Numbered from the stretch's first letter, positions 36,301 to 45,287 are shown. The stretch is DNA of 64,000 bases from Nostoc sp. S4 (GCA_029379225.1 JAQYWR010000017.1:1-64000), one strand, 5' to 3'. The notes: a model not told the origin generated them from the sequence alone. Program-made: numbers and translations.

Positions 36301-39070
36301 CGATGCAGGCGCGTTCGACACGCGGGAAAATCCGGTCGGCGATGTTTCGCACCAACTCGATTTCGTCTTCTCGCCAATCGCGCGGCGCGGTGTCAGTGAC
36401 GGCGAGGTAACCCGTCCAGCGTCCGCTGCTGTGAAAAGGCACGACGAGAAACGCGCCGGTTTTCAGGCGGGCGTATGCGTCCGCGTCTGTTCGCTCATCG
36501 TCGGCGGTGTTGCGGATGACGAATGTTTCTCCGGCGCGGTTGGCGCGCACGAACTCTTCGGTCAGGTAATCGGTGAGGCGAAAGGTCTGCTTCAAACTCG
36601 GCACGTGCTCTTTGTTCCAGCCGTGATTTACCGTGACAAGCCCTCGCTCCTCGTCCACATCCACAAAAATGCACGCGCTCAAGTTCAGATACGCACCGAG
36701 CCGCGACCCAACCGACTGCATAATTTCGTCGGGAGTTATCAAACGCGATAGATCGTCGCCGATTTCGACCAGCAAACTCTGATTCGCTTCGTGGCGTTTG
36801 CGATCGGTGATGTCGGTGAACAGGAGCGAGACGCGGTTGTCGCCAGAGGCACCGACGCGCAGAGCGTAAACGTCGTACCAGATGCCCATCGCTCCGGTGT
36901 ATTGGACGAAGCGCACCGGCTTGCCAGTGCGCGCGACTTCGGCGAACCGCTCGAACCACGAGTGTTCGAGGTCAGGCTGAAAATGGCTGATCCGCTGGCC
37001 AATGGGATTGATGTAGCCCGTCTGCTGCTCGAACGCTGGATTCGCTTCGGTGTAAATCCAATCAACGGCATTGCCTGCGCCGTCGAATAGCAATTCAAAA
37101 ATGCAAAAGCCTTCGTCGATCAAATTGAACAGCGTGCGGAATTTTTCTTCCGATTCGCGCAGGGCGACTTGGGCTTGCCGCTGCTCAATCAGATCGGTCG
37201 CTTGGCGGGCGAGTAAATCGAGAAAGCGCAGTTCGCGATCGCTCGGTCGATGGTGTTTGCGCCAATGGGTTGAAACCATACCGACCACTTTGCCGGAACG
37301 GGTAATCAGCGGCGTGGACTGTGCTGAGAGATAGCCCTCCTCAAGGTGCATTCGCATCAAGCCATCCGGGTCTTCGCTCTCTTGTACATCGAAATCAACG
37401 AAGCTGCGTTCGCCCGTTGTCAATGCCATACCGCAAGGCGTGTTTGAACTCGCGTTGACGTGATAGAAATGCTCGGTCAGCTTTTGCCCCACGCCTTGAT
37501 TGGCAAGCATTACTAGCTCCTGCGTCGCTTCATCCAGAATTTGGATCGTTCCCGCATCAGCTCGTGTAAGGGCGATCGCCGTTGCCACAATCTCTTGATA
37601 CAGCGTTTGAATATCGTCTTCAGCCACCAGTCGGGCACTGAGTTCGCGTAGCCGTTGGGTATCTTCGAGATTGGCAGCAACAACGGCTTGGGCTTGTCTG
37701 CGTTCGGTAATGTCAATGACCAATCCCGCGCCAGCCAGCGGCGTACCATTCGCTGCTTTGCGAAATCCTCCCTGCGCCGAAATCAAACGAGTTTCACCAT
37801 CGGCGCGGATGATGCGATATTCTAAATCGAACGGTTTGTCTTCTGCCAGACAGCCAGCAATGTGCGCTTCGACCATTGCTAGATCGTCTGGATGAATCCG
37901 ATTAAGCCAGCCTTGCGCCGTCTGGCTTTCGGCTTCGTCGGCAAACCCGATAATTTGCTTACCGCGCTCCTCCCAAGTCGATTCACCAGTTTGCATATCC
38001 CAAAAACCCCAGCCTGCCTGTGAAGCTTCGGTCGCCAGCTTTAAGTGCGCGTACGTTTCACGCAGAGCGGCTTCAGCTTGTTGGCGTTCGGTTTCAATTT
38101 GCTTGCGCTCAGTGATATCATAGGAGACGGCAAGCACAGCATATATTTCACCGTTTGCAGAACGTAAAGGCGTGCCCCGTGAAATGTAAAAGCGATCGTG
38201 GGCATTGTGTTCAAGTTCAAATGGCTCGCCAGCAAGCCCCTGACGGTACAACTTCTCATAATTCACCGTTAATTCGGGCGGCAGCACCTGGAAAATCGTT
38301 TTTCCGACAAAATCTTCACTTTTGAATCCAGCAGCGGACAACGCTTCGCCTTCAGCCAGCAAGTAGCGGAGATCGCGATCGACGACAAACGCAGCTCCAC
38401 CCGGCAGATTCTCAATCAAAGCGCGTGCTCGTTCCTGTGCCTGTTTGCGCTGCACAATTTCAGCTTCTAAGGCAGCGTTGGCAGCTAGCAGTTCCTTGGT
38501 TTGTCGCTGATTCAAAAGCAGGGTAGCCGCAGTAAAATCTGCCAAACTCGTCATCACCCGCACGTCTTCACTGTCAAAGTGTCGCTGCTCATCGTGCGAC
38601 ACAATCCAGATTGCGCCAAGAGCCTGATTGCCAGCAATCAAGGGTAACACCAATACTTCAACGACGGGCGTTATGGCTTCCTGACCGTAGGTGAAATATC
38701 GTCCGGGATAAGAATAAAGCACAGGTGTACCGCGATCGAGGCAGGTTCCACAGGGGCTAAAGTTGCGAGGGGTAGTGCCGCCGACATACTGTTTTAACGC
38801 TCCTGCCAACACATTCCAGCGAAAGACTTCTTCACCACTAGGCAAGACTTCAAGTAAACTGACCCCTGTACTTTGGGCATTGCACAATTCTAATGCCATG
38901 TCAACTAGACTCTGGAGCATCGTTTCAGGCTGATTTACCAACTGTCGCGCCAATGCGTGTAATGCCTGATTTTCTGAAGCTAAGTTTGCCGGACGAGGGT
39001 TTCGCTGGGACAACTCCTCAGTGATCACAATATCCTCTAGGCTGATTGTTTCTCTTTGAGGTCGTTGCAT
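33386..39070 (-). CDS. Giant multi-sensor hybrid histidine kinase
   Basis: 1894 residues. Order: GAF (about 40-195), two PAS (220-330, 345-460), GAF (475-640), PAS (650-765), GAF (770-915), two PAS (925-1160), HisKA with His in ISHEFRTP (about 1217), HATPase with LLSNAFKF and GSGIGLALV, a linker, receiver with Asp in LSDVMMPQMDG (about 1586), a second HisKA (VSHELNTP, about 1680) and a second HATPase (LLTNAVKF, GLGLGLAIA). No membrane segments, so a cytoplasmic sensor. The linker carries six 7-residue repeats (SETISAN). DNA for about 600-1050 is visibly richer in G+C than both ends. The second hybrid kinase downstream shares its C-terminal layout. Confidence 0.92.
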   Translation of the reverse strand: MQRPQRETISLEDIVITEELSQRNPRPANLASENQALHALARQLVNQPETMLQSLVDMALELCNAQSTGVSLLEVLPSGEEVFRWNVLAGALKQYVGGTTPRNFSPCGTCLDRGTPVLYSYPGRYFTYGQEAITPVVEVLVLPLIAGNQALGAIWIVSHDEQRHFDSEDVRVMTSLADFTAATLLLNQRQTKELLAANAALEAEIVQRKQAQERARALIENLPGGAAFVVDRDLRYLLAEGEALSAAGFKSEDFVGKTIFQVLPPELTVNYEKLYRQGLAGEPFELEHNAHDRFYISRGTPLRSANGEIYAVLAVSYDITERKQIETERQQAEAALRETYAHLKLATEASQAGWGFWDMQTGESTWEERGKQIIGFADEAESQTAQGWLNRIHPDDLAMVEAHIAGCLAEDKPFDLEYRIIRADGETRLISAQGGFRKAANGTPLAGAGLVIDITERRQAQAVVAANLEDTQRLRELSARLVAEDDIQTLYQEIVATAIALTRADAGTIQILDEATQELVMLANQGVGQKLTEHFYHVNASSNTPCGMALTTGERSFVDFDVQESEDPDGLMRMHLEEGYLSAQSTPLITRSGKVVGMVSTHWRKHHRPSDRELRFLDLLARQATDLIEQRQAQVALRESEEKFRTLFNLIDEGFCIFELLFDGAGNAVDWIYTEANPAFEQQTGYINPIGQRISHFQPDLEHSWFERFAEVARTGKPVRFVQYTGAMGIWYDVYALRVGASGDNRVSLLFTDITDRKRHEANQSLLVEIGDDLSRLITPDEIMQSVGSRLGAYLNLSACIFVDVDEERGLVTVNHGWNKEHVPSLKQTFRLTDYLTEEFVRANRAGETFVIRNTADDERTDADAYARLKTGAFLVVPFHSSGRWTGYLAVTDTAPRDWREDEIELVRNIADRIFPRVERACIENALRESEEKYRTLFESIDEGFYFAEAIFNAEGRCVDIFYLDENPAAVRMIGHSAKGRRMSELAPYEQYWRDVFGETARTGQPQRREEYAAPDGIWYEFYVFKPPQAQGNQFVLIFSDVTERRRSQEALRESEAKYRSLFESINDSFCVIEVIFDQNEKPIDYRFLEISPSFERQTGLTDALGKRMRELAPNHDEYWFEIYGNVALSGQSVRLENYARELQRWFDIYAFPVGEPEDRQVAVVFSVINDRKQAEENRIRLIREQAAREEERQRAESLAELDRAKTLFFSNISHEFRTPLTLILAPLQDALSDRTYPLDPIHRERLELVHRNSSRLLKLVNTLLDFSRIEAGRMEAVYEPTDLALFTTELASVFRSAIERASLRLVVDCPPLAEPVYVDRQMWEKIVLNLLSNAFKFTLEGEIIVRLHLTDDHHVTLQVEDTGTGIEPSELPHLMKRFYQVRGTKARTHEGSGIGLALVQELIQLHGGTVDVSSTVGVGSCFTVTIPLGTAHLPSDRLHRIVGDRITATRTLKSTALGAAPYVQEAERWLPQESEGRREAEEAGEANSETISANSETISANSKTISPNSETISANSETISANSETKTSSPPSSTYVLIVDDNADMRDYLKRILSEHDVEVEAVADGAAALAIVIERVPSLVLSDVMMPQMDGFELLKALRADARTKEIPIILLSARAGEESVIEGLQAGADDYLIKPFSATELVTRVLAHLQMAQLRSQALHQEKTINRMKDKFLAEVSHELNTPLVAILGWTRLLRSSQPSQAMLTKSLETIERNATLQAKLVQDLLDISRISAGKINLNLQPVELQEVIEVAIATVRHSLEAKEICFSSTLDSLPRIVQGDPDRLQQIVLNLLTNAVKFTPNGGRIEICLAAVKAQAQIVLTDTGCGIDAEFMPYVFDAFRQAKGTKKGLGLGLAIARNLVELHDGTIHAQSPGVGQGATFIVKLPLIISN
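34493..34620 (-). repeat. 21-bp coding repeats in the kinase linker
   Basis: Six imperfect 21-base units (plus strand GAGTTCGCTGAAATAGTTTC-like) encode SETISAN, SKTISPN and SETKTS variants between the HATPase and the receiver domain. Confidence 0.85.
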
Positions 39071-39134
39071 TGCCTTTACTGGTTAATTAATTGGGTGCGA
39101 TCGCACAAAAATTGGCTTATTGTAATTCATTATT

Positions 39135-39476
39135 TTAAGGCTTGCTGGCAGCATCTCTCTGTAAAGCAAGGGCAAGCCGTTCTCTGACTTTGGGCGAACG
39201 AAATCCTAAAACAATATCTTGAGGCGCAATCCCGCGCTCAATCAGTTCTCGGTCAATAAAAATTTCGGTGCTGTTATGCTGAATCCAGACTTTGCTCTCA
39301 ATTAAGTCTAGCTGCATAGCGCAACCGTAAATACGGTATTCGCCGCGCCAGCCATTGTGCATAACGAGATAGCGATCGCGTTCAGTATCAAAAATTAATT
39401 GAGCCTCTGGATCGTCAACAGCAAAATTCTCTAAGAAATCACGTATAATTTGGCGATATTGGTTTATTCGATCCAT
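39135..39476 (-). CDS. xisI: XisI family protein
   Basis: 113 residues: MDRINQYRQIIRDFLENFA, then DTERDRYLVMHNGWRGEYRIYG and KVWIQHNSTEIFIDRELIERGI, the XisI pattern. XisI was first described as a factor controlling excision of the fdxN element in Anabaena; it is widely duplicated in cyanobacteria with unclear roles. The start overlaps the end of the xisH frame by 13 bases, so the two are translationally linked. Confidence 0.9.
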   Translation of the reverse strand: MDRINQYRQIIRDFLENFAVDDPEAQLIFDTERDRYLVMHNGWRGEYRIYGCAMQLDLIESKVWIQHNSTEIFIDRELIERGIAPQDIVLGFRSPKVRERLALALQRDAASKP

Positions 39477-39880
39477 TGTTCAATCACCTCTCGATCCAAG
39501 TTATAAATAATCAAGCGAACTTCATAGCGGTCAATCACGGTTTTGGCTGGCTCAAACCGCAGAAAAGTTTGATGTACATCGCTTGGAACCGCCAGATAAA
39601 GAATACGGTCTGGTTCTTCTGAAGCTTCTAAGGCAATACGATAGTTTAAAAATTGACCAAGGGCGGTATGAAATTCGGAGACATTTGAACCGCTGACAAA
39701 ACTTTTTACTTCCACTGCAATTTTACGTCCTGCTTTTTCGGCAGCGATCGCTTCTTCTGCGGCAAGGTCAATATAAATATCGGCAATACCATAGCGTAGA
39801 CGATAGGGATCGTGGGTGATTTTCCAGCCGTCTTTTTGCAGAGCGAGCTTAACAGTATCGTGAAAAATGTCTTTTGCCAT
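39464..39880 (-). CDS. xisH: XisH family protein
   Basis: 138 residues from the ATG at 39880 (MAKDIFHDTVKLALQKDGWK), the usual XisH start; the frame is open 10 codons further. The core GIADIYIDLAAEEAIAAEKA and KIAVEVKSF looks like the D...ExK part of a PD-(D/E)xK nuclease fold. Partner of XisI. No fdxN element, xisF recombinase or nif gene is in the window, so this pair is not the classical locus. It lies between two large hybrid kinases on the same strand. Confidence 0.9.
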   Translation of the reverse strand: MAKDIFHDTVKLALQKDGWKITHDPYRLRYGIADIYIDLAAEEAIAAEKAGRKIAVEVKSFVSGSNVSEFHTALGQFLNYRIALEASEEPDRILYLAVPSDVHQTFLRFEPAKTVIDRYEVRLIIYNLDREVIEQWIE

Positions 39881-40055
39881 ATCAACTGTCAAATTAATGG
39901 CGCTTGACAATAAAAGTTTTCATCCTTCCTCATACGCTTGCTTGCTTGAGTAAAGAGATTCCAAACTTACAACAGAAATTCAGCATTATTTTCACATATA
40001 TATTTTTAACTGTAGCTTGATAATTCATAGTATTAAATCAAACTTTCACTGCTCT

Positions 40056-40460
40056 TCCTTGCAGCAGCTTCCGCCTTAACGTTTGCGTGTTTCGCGCAGT
40101 CTGTAGCAGCTTCCGCTTTCCTTGTAGCAACTTCTGCCTTGACGTTTGTGTGTTTCGTGCAGTCTGTAGCAGCTTCCGCCTTCCTTGCAGCAACTTCCGC
40201 TTTAAGGTTTGCGTGTTTCGCGCAGTCTGTAGCAGCTTCCGCCTTCCTTGCAGCAACTTCCGCTTTGACGTTTGTGTGTTTCGTGCAGTCTGTAGCAGCT
40301 TCCGCCTTCCTTGCAGCAACTTCCGCTTTGACGTTTGGGTGTTTCACGCAGTCTGTAGTAGCTTTTGCCTTGACGTTTGGGTGTTTCCCACAGTCTGTAG
40401 CAGCTTCAGCTTTGATGTTTAGGTGTTTCGCGCAGTCTGTAGCAGCTTTAGCTTTGACGT
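40056..40460. repeat. 21-bp-period tandem array between xisH and a kinase gene
   Basis: Three 21-base words alternate: AGCAGCTTCCGCCTTCCTTG(C), AGCAACTTCCGCTTTGACGT(T) and a TGTGTTTCGTGCAGTCTGT type. Four long units of 63 bases (40100-40350) and three shorter 42-base units (to about 40460). Because 21 is a multiple of 3 the array is open in several frames on both strands, with no proper start codon or ribosome site; the minus-strand reading is KAEVAARKAEAATDC-like. Treated as non-coding. Confidence 0.8.
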
Positions 40461-40504
40461 TATTAAAACAAAAATTAAGCTACTAATCTTTTATTTCCTA
40501 TTTC

Positions 40505-43500
40505 CTAGTTAACTGCCATCATCAAAGGCAATTTGACGGTAAACGTTGCGCCTTGTCCAACTCCTTCACTTGCTGCCTCAATTGTACCGCCGTGTAGTTC
40601 GACGAGTTGACGTGCGATCGCCAGCCCCAATCCCAGTCCTCCTGGCGAATGTCTGCTAGGAACCTCTGCTTGAGTAAAGCGATCGAAAACGTAAGGCAGA
40701 AACTCGGCACTAATTCCCACACCTGTATCCCTGATTTGAATCGTAGCCAGAGAATCAATAGTATCAAGCCGAACTTCTACTACTCCTTGCTTTAATGTAA
40801 ATTTAATTGCATTGGCAAGTAATTCTCTGACAATTTGCTGCAAGCGATCGCGATCGCCTAAAACGGTGTCACCCTTCGGGTTCGGAAGTTCGGACTCGAC
40901 GGGAACCGCCAAGACTCCGACTTCCTCACCTTGTTGAGAAGTTGCTTGCAAAGTTTTGACAATATTAATCCCCTTTTGTTTAGCATTTGAGGACATTGTA
41001 TTAATAACTTCTTCAATAATCTTTGTGAGTTTAACTGGCTGGCTTTGCAAGCAGACTTTACCTGAAATAATTGTTGAAATGTCCAGCAAATCCTCAATTA
41101 GCTTTGCTTGGTTTTTGGCATTGCGCTCAATTGTATCCAAAGCACGTAAAGCAGTAGCCTCGTCGAGCTCCTTTGAACGCAGTAAGCGAGTCCAGCCCAA
41201 AATTCCAACTAAGGGAGCATGAAGTTCGTGGGTAACTGTTGCGAGAAATTCATCTTTGAGGCGATTAGAAGATAACTCTTGGCGCAAACGTACCATTTGC
41301 AAATGAGATTCTACACGAGTCAGCAGTTCACGAGCAGAGAAAGGCTTAATTAGGTAGTCATCAGCTCCCGCTTGCAAACCTTCAATTGCCGCCTCTTCTC
41401 CCGCACGAGCCGACAGCAGAATAATCGGTATACCTTTTGTGTTTGAATTTGCGCGCAATGCACTTAGCAATTGAAACCCGTCCATTTCTGGCATCATCAC
41501 ATCAGTAAGTACCAAATCTGGCAGTTGCTCGCTGACGACAGCTAGGGCAGTTGCTCCATTAGCGACAGCTGTTACCTGCCATTGCTTTGATAGCAGACGC
41601 GCTACATAGTCTCGCATATCGGCATTATCATCGACTAACAAAATGCGCGCAGTCGAGAACTGGGAGGGCTTTATCGGTGGTGGTTTTGGGGCCGCCACTT
41701 TGTGGCGGCCCCAAAACCACAAATTTTCTTCTTTTTGCCATTGCTGTGCTTCCTGCACATAGGGGGCAGCACCTACTGATGTTGATGCTGGTGTACTGGT
41801 ACTAATTTGATTACTTGGCAAGTGCGATGAGCCTGTGGGTAGCGTTACTGTAAATGTCGTTCCTCTACCCAAGACACTTTCCACGTTTACAGTACCGCGA
41901 TGTAAGTGAACGAGTTCAGCCACCAAAGCTAGCCCAATGCCTGACCCTTCATGACTCCTTGCCTGTACGCTTCGTATACGGTGAAAGCGCTCAAAAATTC
42001 GGGGTAACTCTTCGGGAGCAATGCCTGTGCCTGTATCTCGGATTTTTAGCTCTACTTTGTCACCAATTGGATGTAATGAAACAACAATTTCACCAACAAA
42101 GGTAAACTTGAACGCATTGGAGATTAAGTTAAGAACAATTTTCTCCCACATTTCGCGATCTACATACACCGGAGAGGTCAGGGGCGGACAATCTACGATT
42201 AATTGCAACCCTGCTGTTTCAATAGCCGAACGGAATACTGAGGCTAACTCGGCTGTGAATTGGGCTAAATCAGTTGGCTCATAAACGGCTTGTATCCTGC
42301 CTGCTTCAATTCGGGAGAAGTCAAGCAAGGTATTGACCAGTTTGTGCAGCCTCATCGCGTTTCGCTGAGCAATATTAAGTAGTTCGTGCTGTTCGTCGGG
42401 CAGGAGTGAATCTTGTGTTTCGGCGATGAGTTGCTCAAGTGGATTGAGTATCAACGTTAGGGGCGTGCGAAATTCATGGCTGACATTGCTGAAGAAGTCT
42501 GTCTTAGCGCGATCGAGTTCTGCCAATGCTTCGGCTCGCAGGCGTTCTTCTTCGTAAGCACGAACATTCGTCATGGCGGTTGTCAGCTGTCCAGCAACTA
42601 ATTCAAAGAATCGCCGATAGTCAGAGTCAAGCGAAAGGTGAGGGCTGATACCTGCAATCAGCAAGCCAGTAAAACGATCTTGCCCTAGTTGGATCAAGGG
42701 CAAAGCCAGAGCAGAAAGGGGTTTTGTCTTGGGCAGTTCTGTGTTGAGAGGGACGTTGTTGCAATCCTTGTGACTTGCAATCTCTACCAGCTCAACTAGT
42801 CTAGTATGAATTGCTTGTGCAAACGGAAATTCCAGTTCTCCTGATGCGCTTATATCAATGACGCGGGGAAGGGCATACCAGTCTTTGTCCCATCCGGTCG
42901 TTCCACAAAGCTGAAGACGCTTTCCATCATCAGCAAGCAGATAGAGTACCACAAAAGGAATGTCAGCCGCATTGTGCAAAAGCGTTGCGATCGCAATTTG
43001 GCAACACTCCTCCAATGTCTTTGCTGCTCCAACCTTTGTTCCTAAATCGCTGAGCGTTCGTAGCCGTCGAGAGCTAATCACTTGTGCAGTTGTTTCCATT
43101 ATGGGATGGAAAATGCCCGCAACCTCACCGCTTTCATCGCGAATGGGACTAAATGAAAAGGTCAAGTAAACTTCTTCAAGGTAGCCATTGCGATTGATAA
43201 ACATTTGCAGATCTTCAACATAGGCAGGTTGTCCCGTCTGGAAAACACCTTCAAAGAGCGGATCGAGAATGTGCCAAATTTCTGACCAATGCTCCTGTCC
43301 CGGACTACCCAATGTTTGAGGATGTTTAGCACCACAAATCGGGCGATAGCCGTCATTGTAGAGTTGGATTAACTCTTGTCCCCACAGCAGGCAAAGGGGG
43401 AAAGTAGAAGATAAGCAGATACTCACGGCTGTTCGCAAACTTTGCGACCAAGACTCGACCGGACCCAACGGCGTTTGTGACCAGTCCTTGCGTCGCATCA

Positions 43501-43576
43501 ACTTACCCATTTCGCTATCGCCTGCAAATATATCCAAAGCGAGAGCGGCTTTCTTATTTTCGGTTAAGCTGTCCAT
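40505..43576 (-). CDS. Hybrid histidine kinase (PAS-GAF, two kinase cores, receiver)
   Basis: 1023 residues. N-terminal PAS-like sensor (about 20-160, KDWSQTPLGPVESW typical), GAF (165-345), HisKA with His in VSHEFRTP (about 365), HATPase (LISNAFKF about 485, GSGIGLALVAE), linker, receiver with Asp in LTDVMMPEMDG (about 690), second HisKA (VTHELHAP, about 781) and second HATPase (LLANAIKF, GLGLGLAIARQL). No membrane segments. The C-terminal half is paralogous to that of the giant kinase, including GAAPYVQEA in the linker. The linker also contains a 41-base perfect inverted repeat in frame. Confidence 0.93.
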   Translation of the reverse strand: MDSLTENKKAALALDIFAGDSEMGKLMRRKDWSQTPLGPVESWSQSLRTAVSICLSSTFPLCLLWGQELIQLYNDGYRPICGAKHPQTLGSPGQEHWSEIWHILDPLFEGVFQTGQPAYVEDLQMFINRNGYLEEVYLTFSFSPIRDESGEVAGIFHPIMETTAQVISSRRLRTLSDLGTKVGAAKTLEECCQIAIATLLHNAADIPFVVLYLLADDGKRLQLCGTTGWDKDWYALPRVIDISASGELEFPFAQAIHTRLVELVEIASHKDCNNVPLNTELPKTKPLSALALPLIQLGQDRFTGLLIAGISPHLSLDSDYRRFFELVAGQLTTAMTNVRAYEEERLRAEALAELDRAKTDFFSNVSHEFRTPLTLILNPLEQLIAETQDSLLPDEQHELLNIAQRNAMRLHKLVNTLLDFSRIEAGRIQAVYEPTDLAQFTAELASVFRSAIETAGLQLIVDCPPLTSPVYVDREMWEKIVLNLISNAFKFTFVGEIVVSLHPIGDKVELKIRDTGTGIAPEELPRIFERFHRIRSVQARSHEGSGIGLALVAELVHLHRGTVNVESVLGRGTTFTVTLPTGSSHLPSNQISTSTPASTSVGAAPYVQEAQQWQKEENLWFWGRHKVAAPKPPPIKPSQFSTARILLVDDNADMRDYVARLLSKQWQVTAVANGATALAVVSEQLPDLVLTDVMMPEMDGFQLLSALRANSNTKGIPIILLSARAGEEAAIEGLQAGADDYLIKPFSARELLTRVESHLQMVRLRQELSSNRLKDEFLATVTHELHAPLVGILGWTRLLRSKELDEATALRALDTIERNAKNQAKLIEDLLDISTIISGKVCLQSQPVKLTKIIEEVINTMSSNAKQKGINIVKTLQATSQQGEEVGVLAVPVESELPNPKGDTVLGDRDRLQQIVRELLANAIKFTLKQGVVEVRLDTIDSLATIQIRDTGVGISAEFLPYVFDRFTQAEVPSRHSPGGLGLGLAIARQLVELHGGTIEAASEGVGQGATFTVKLPLMMAVN
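41680..41720. repeat. 19-bp perfect inverted repeat inserted in the kinase coding sequence
   Basis: Arms 41680-41698 and 41702-41720 are exact reverse complements (core GGGGCCGCCAC / GTGGCGGCCCC) around a 3-base loop. It encodes FWGRHKVAAPKPP-like residues (about 619-632) in the linker between HATPase and receiver. Its G+C content is well above the flanks. Confidence 0.9.
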
Positions 43577-43718
43577 AATTACTCAATTACTCAGATAATC
43601 TACTAAAGTTCTCAATTCTTCAGCTAAGAGAATTTTAGAGTGTTACTGAATAGATATATGATGATTCAGATTTTTCGCAAAAACTAAAATTCTTTTCTTC
43701 CCTGCCCGCTACTCTGGT

Positions 43719-44744
43719 TTAAGCTCGTCCAGCAAGCTGTGCAACCATTGCTATTAACTCGCTTGGCTCTGCAAGTTTATGCAAGTGCGACTGGAAGCCT
43801 GCTTTTATTGCCTTTGCGCGGTCTTCTGCAAGATAAGCAGTCAAGGCAGCAGTAGGAATTTGCCATCCTTTCTCTGCTTCTAGTGCCTTGATTTTGCGAA
43901 TCAAAGCATAGCCATCTTCATCAGGCATTCTGATATCACTAATTATGACATCGGGACGCGATCGCTCTAATTCTTCTAATGCCTCACTTACTGAGGCAAC
44001 TGTTGTTACTACAATTCCATGTTGCATTAGCACTGCTGCAATCAACTCGCGGGTATCGGCTTCATCATCTATGAACAGAACATGTAAGCCATCTAGCCCC
44101 TTGGGTGTTTCCATTGGTGCTATCAAGCTAGGCATCTGCTCAGAAGCTACTAATTGCTTATACTTGGTAATATCATGTATGCATATCTGTAATGCGCCCA
44201 ATGCTCCAGAAGTTTCCCGACCAGGTTTCACCAACAGTAAAGCATCAAAAGCTTGGCGATCGCGGGGACAGATAGAGACTTCCCATTGTTGCATATGCTT
44301 GATATTGAGCGACTGCTTCAGTTTGTTTAGAAAGAATGAATGCTCTTGTTGAGATATAAAATTGATTAATGATTTGCCAATTAATAAACTGGGCAATACA
44401 TTTAATAATGCAGCAGCAGTATAATTGATTTCCAGAATTATTCCTTCGACATTTGTTACCAAATAAGCATTAGGTGCAAATTTAAATAAATCATGATAAA
44501 CCTGACGTTCTGCAATTATTGTTTGATTTTGTTCTAACAGTTCTGATTCAATGACTTTTATTAATTCTAATTTCGCCTGCATTTCTTCTTTAAAGAATTC
44601 CAGGTTTTCTATAGAAGCAGTAAGAGTTTTTAAGGCTGCAATTGGTTGTGGCTGCTGTATTGGCGACTCCATTATGTAGCTTGAGAGTGCTTGTATCTGC
44701 TGCCGAATTTTTTCAAAACTATAGTTTAACTCTTCTTGGCTCAT
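43719..44744 (-). CDS. PAS-receiver signalling protein
   Basis: 341 residues: an N-terminal helical/coiled-coil part (about 1-80), PAS (about 85-205, APNAYLVTNVEGIILEINYTA), and a C-terminal receiver (about 220-340) with FIDDEAD, the phospho-acceptor Asp in IISDIRMPDEDG and Lys in LHKLAEPSEL. No output domain. It lies upstream of the second hybrid kinase on the same strand, 142 bases apart, and is a likely phosphotransfer partner. Confidence 0.9.
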   Translation of the reverse strand: MSQEELNYSFEKIRQQIQALSSYIMESPIQQPQPIAALKTLTASIENLEFFKEEMQAKLELIKVIESELLEQNQTIIAERQVYHDLFKFAPNAYLVTNVEGIILEINYTAAALLNVLPSLLIGKSLINFISQQEHSFFLNKLKQSLNIKHMQQWEVSICPRDRQAFDALLLVKPGRETSGALGALQICIHDITKYKQLVASEQMPSLIAPMETPKGLDGLHVLFIDDEADTRELIAAVLMQHGIVVTTVASVSEALEELERSRPDVIISDIRMPDEDGYALIRKIKALEAEKGWQIPTAALTAYLAEDRAKAIKAGFQSHLHKLAEPSELIAMVAQLAGRA

Positions 44745-44840
44745 AATTAACTCGCTTCTCTACTTTCAGGTTAGTATCTTGCCAAGGAGTCATCCTAACT
44801 CTGCGTTTGTGCGGTGAATACACTCCGTTTCATCGATAAT

Positions 44841-45060
44841 CTACTTTTTGGAATCATTATACAAGGAATTAATAGCTTTGCGAATCCCTTCTACGATATT
44901 CAAAAAATGCGACATCGCGATCGCTCCATTGGGTTGCGGGTTTGGCATCTTTTGATAGAACCTGGAGTTTACCCAATGGCGAATCTTTCCAATCACAAGC
45001 CCTGAGAATAATCGGAATCACCTGTGCTGTGCCTTGATTGTACCGTGCGATCGCCTTGGC
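44841..45060 (-). pseudogene. C-terminal remnant of a TIR-domain-type protein
   Basis: Minus-strand reading from about 45060: AIARYNQGTAQVIPIILRAC, DWKDSPLGKLQVLSKDAKP, ATQWSDRDVAF; then a run of six T shifts the frame and the sequence resumes as FLNIVEGIRKAINSL, ending at TAG 44841. These blocks match, from memory, the rear half of cyanobacterial effector-type TIR domains. The front half and start are missing and a stop (TAA) lies just upstream, so it is dead. The remaining intergenic bases to 45287 hold no gene I can support. Confidence 0.6.
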
Positions 45061-45287
45061 TTGTACTTAGGAATAACAGCCGTTGAGTAGAACAGAGTGA
45101 ATTTGCTTAGCTGAATATCACCAGGACGAACCGCCAATCGTTGCTCTAAAGGAGCTTGTACCCTCAATGAATTAATAATTAATAAATTCTTAATTATTAA
45201 TTACGAATTATGTAGCTTGCTTCTCGTCAAAGGCGAGTATTACGAATTATTCTGTCAAGGCTGTTTTAGAGGGATCTCGACAAAAAC

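Noticed and set aside
36495..36959. 154-codon Arg-rich frame inside the giant kinase gene
   Set aside because: It lies in the G+C-rich stretch in another frame on the same strand; its length is a by-product of composition. The kinase frame shows clear domains here.
39135..39880. Idea that the xisH/xisI pair marks a classical fdxN excision element
   Set aside because: No fdxN, xisF or other site-specific recombinase gene, and no nif genes, in the window; the pair alone is common in cyanobacteria.
40056..40460. Tandem array considered as CRISPR or as a coding gene
   Set aside because: Units abut with no unique spacers and no cas genes are present. No ATG with a ribosome site opens the frame; the only start on the minus strand is a GTG inside the array. 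Openness in several frames follows from the period of 21.
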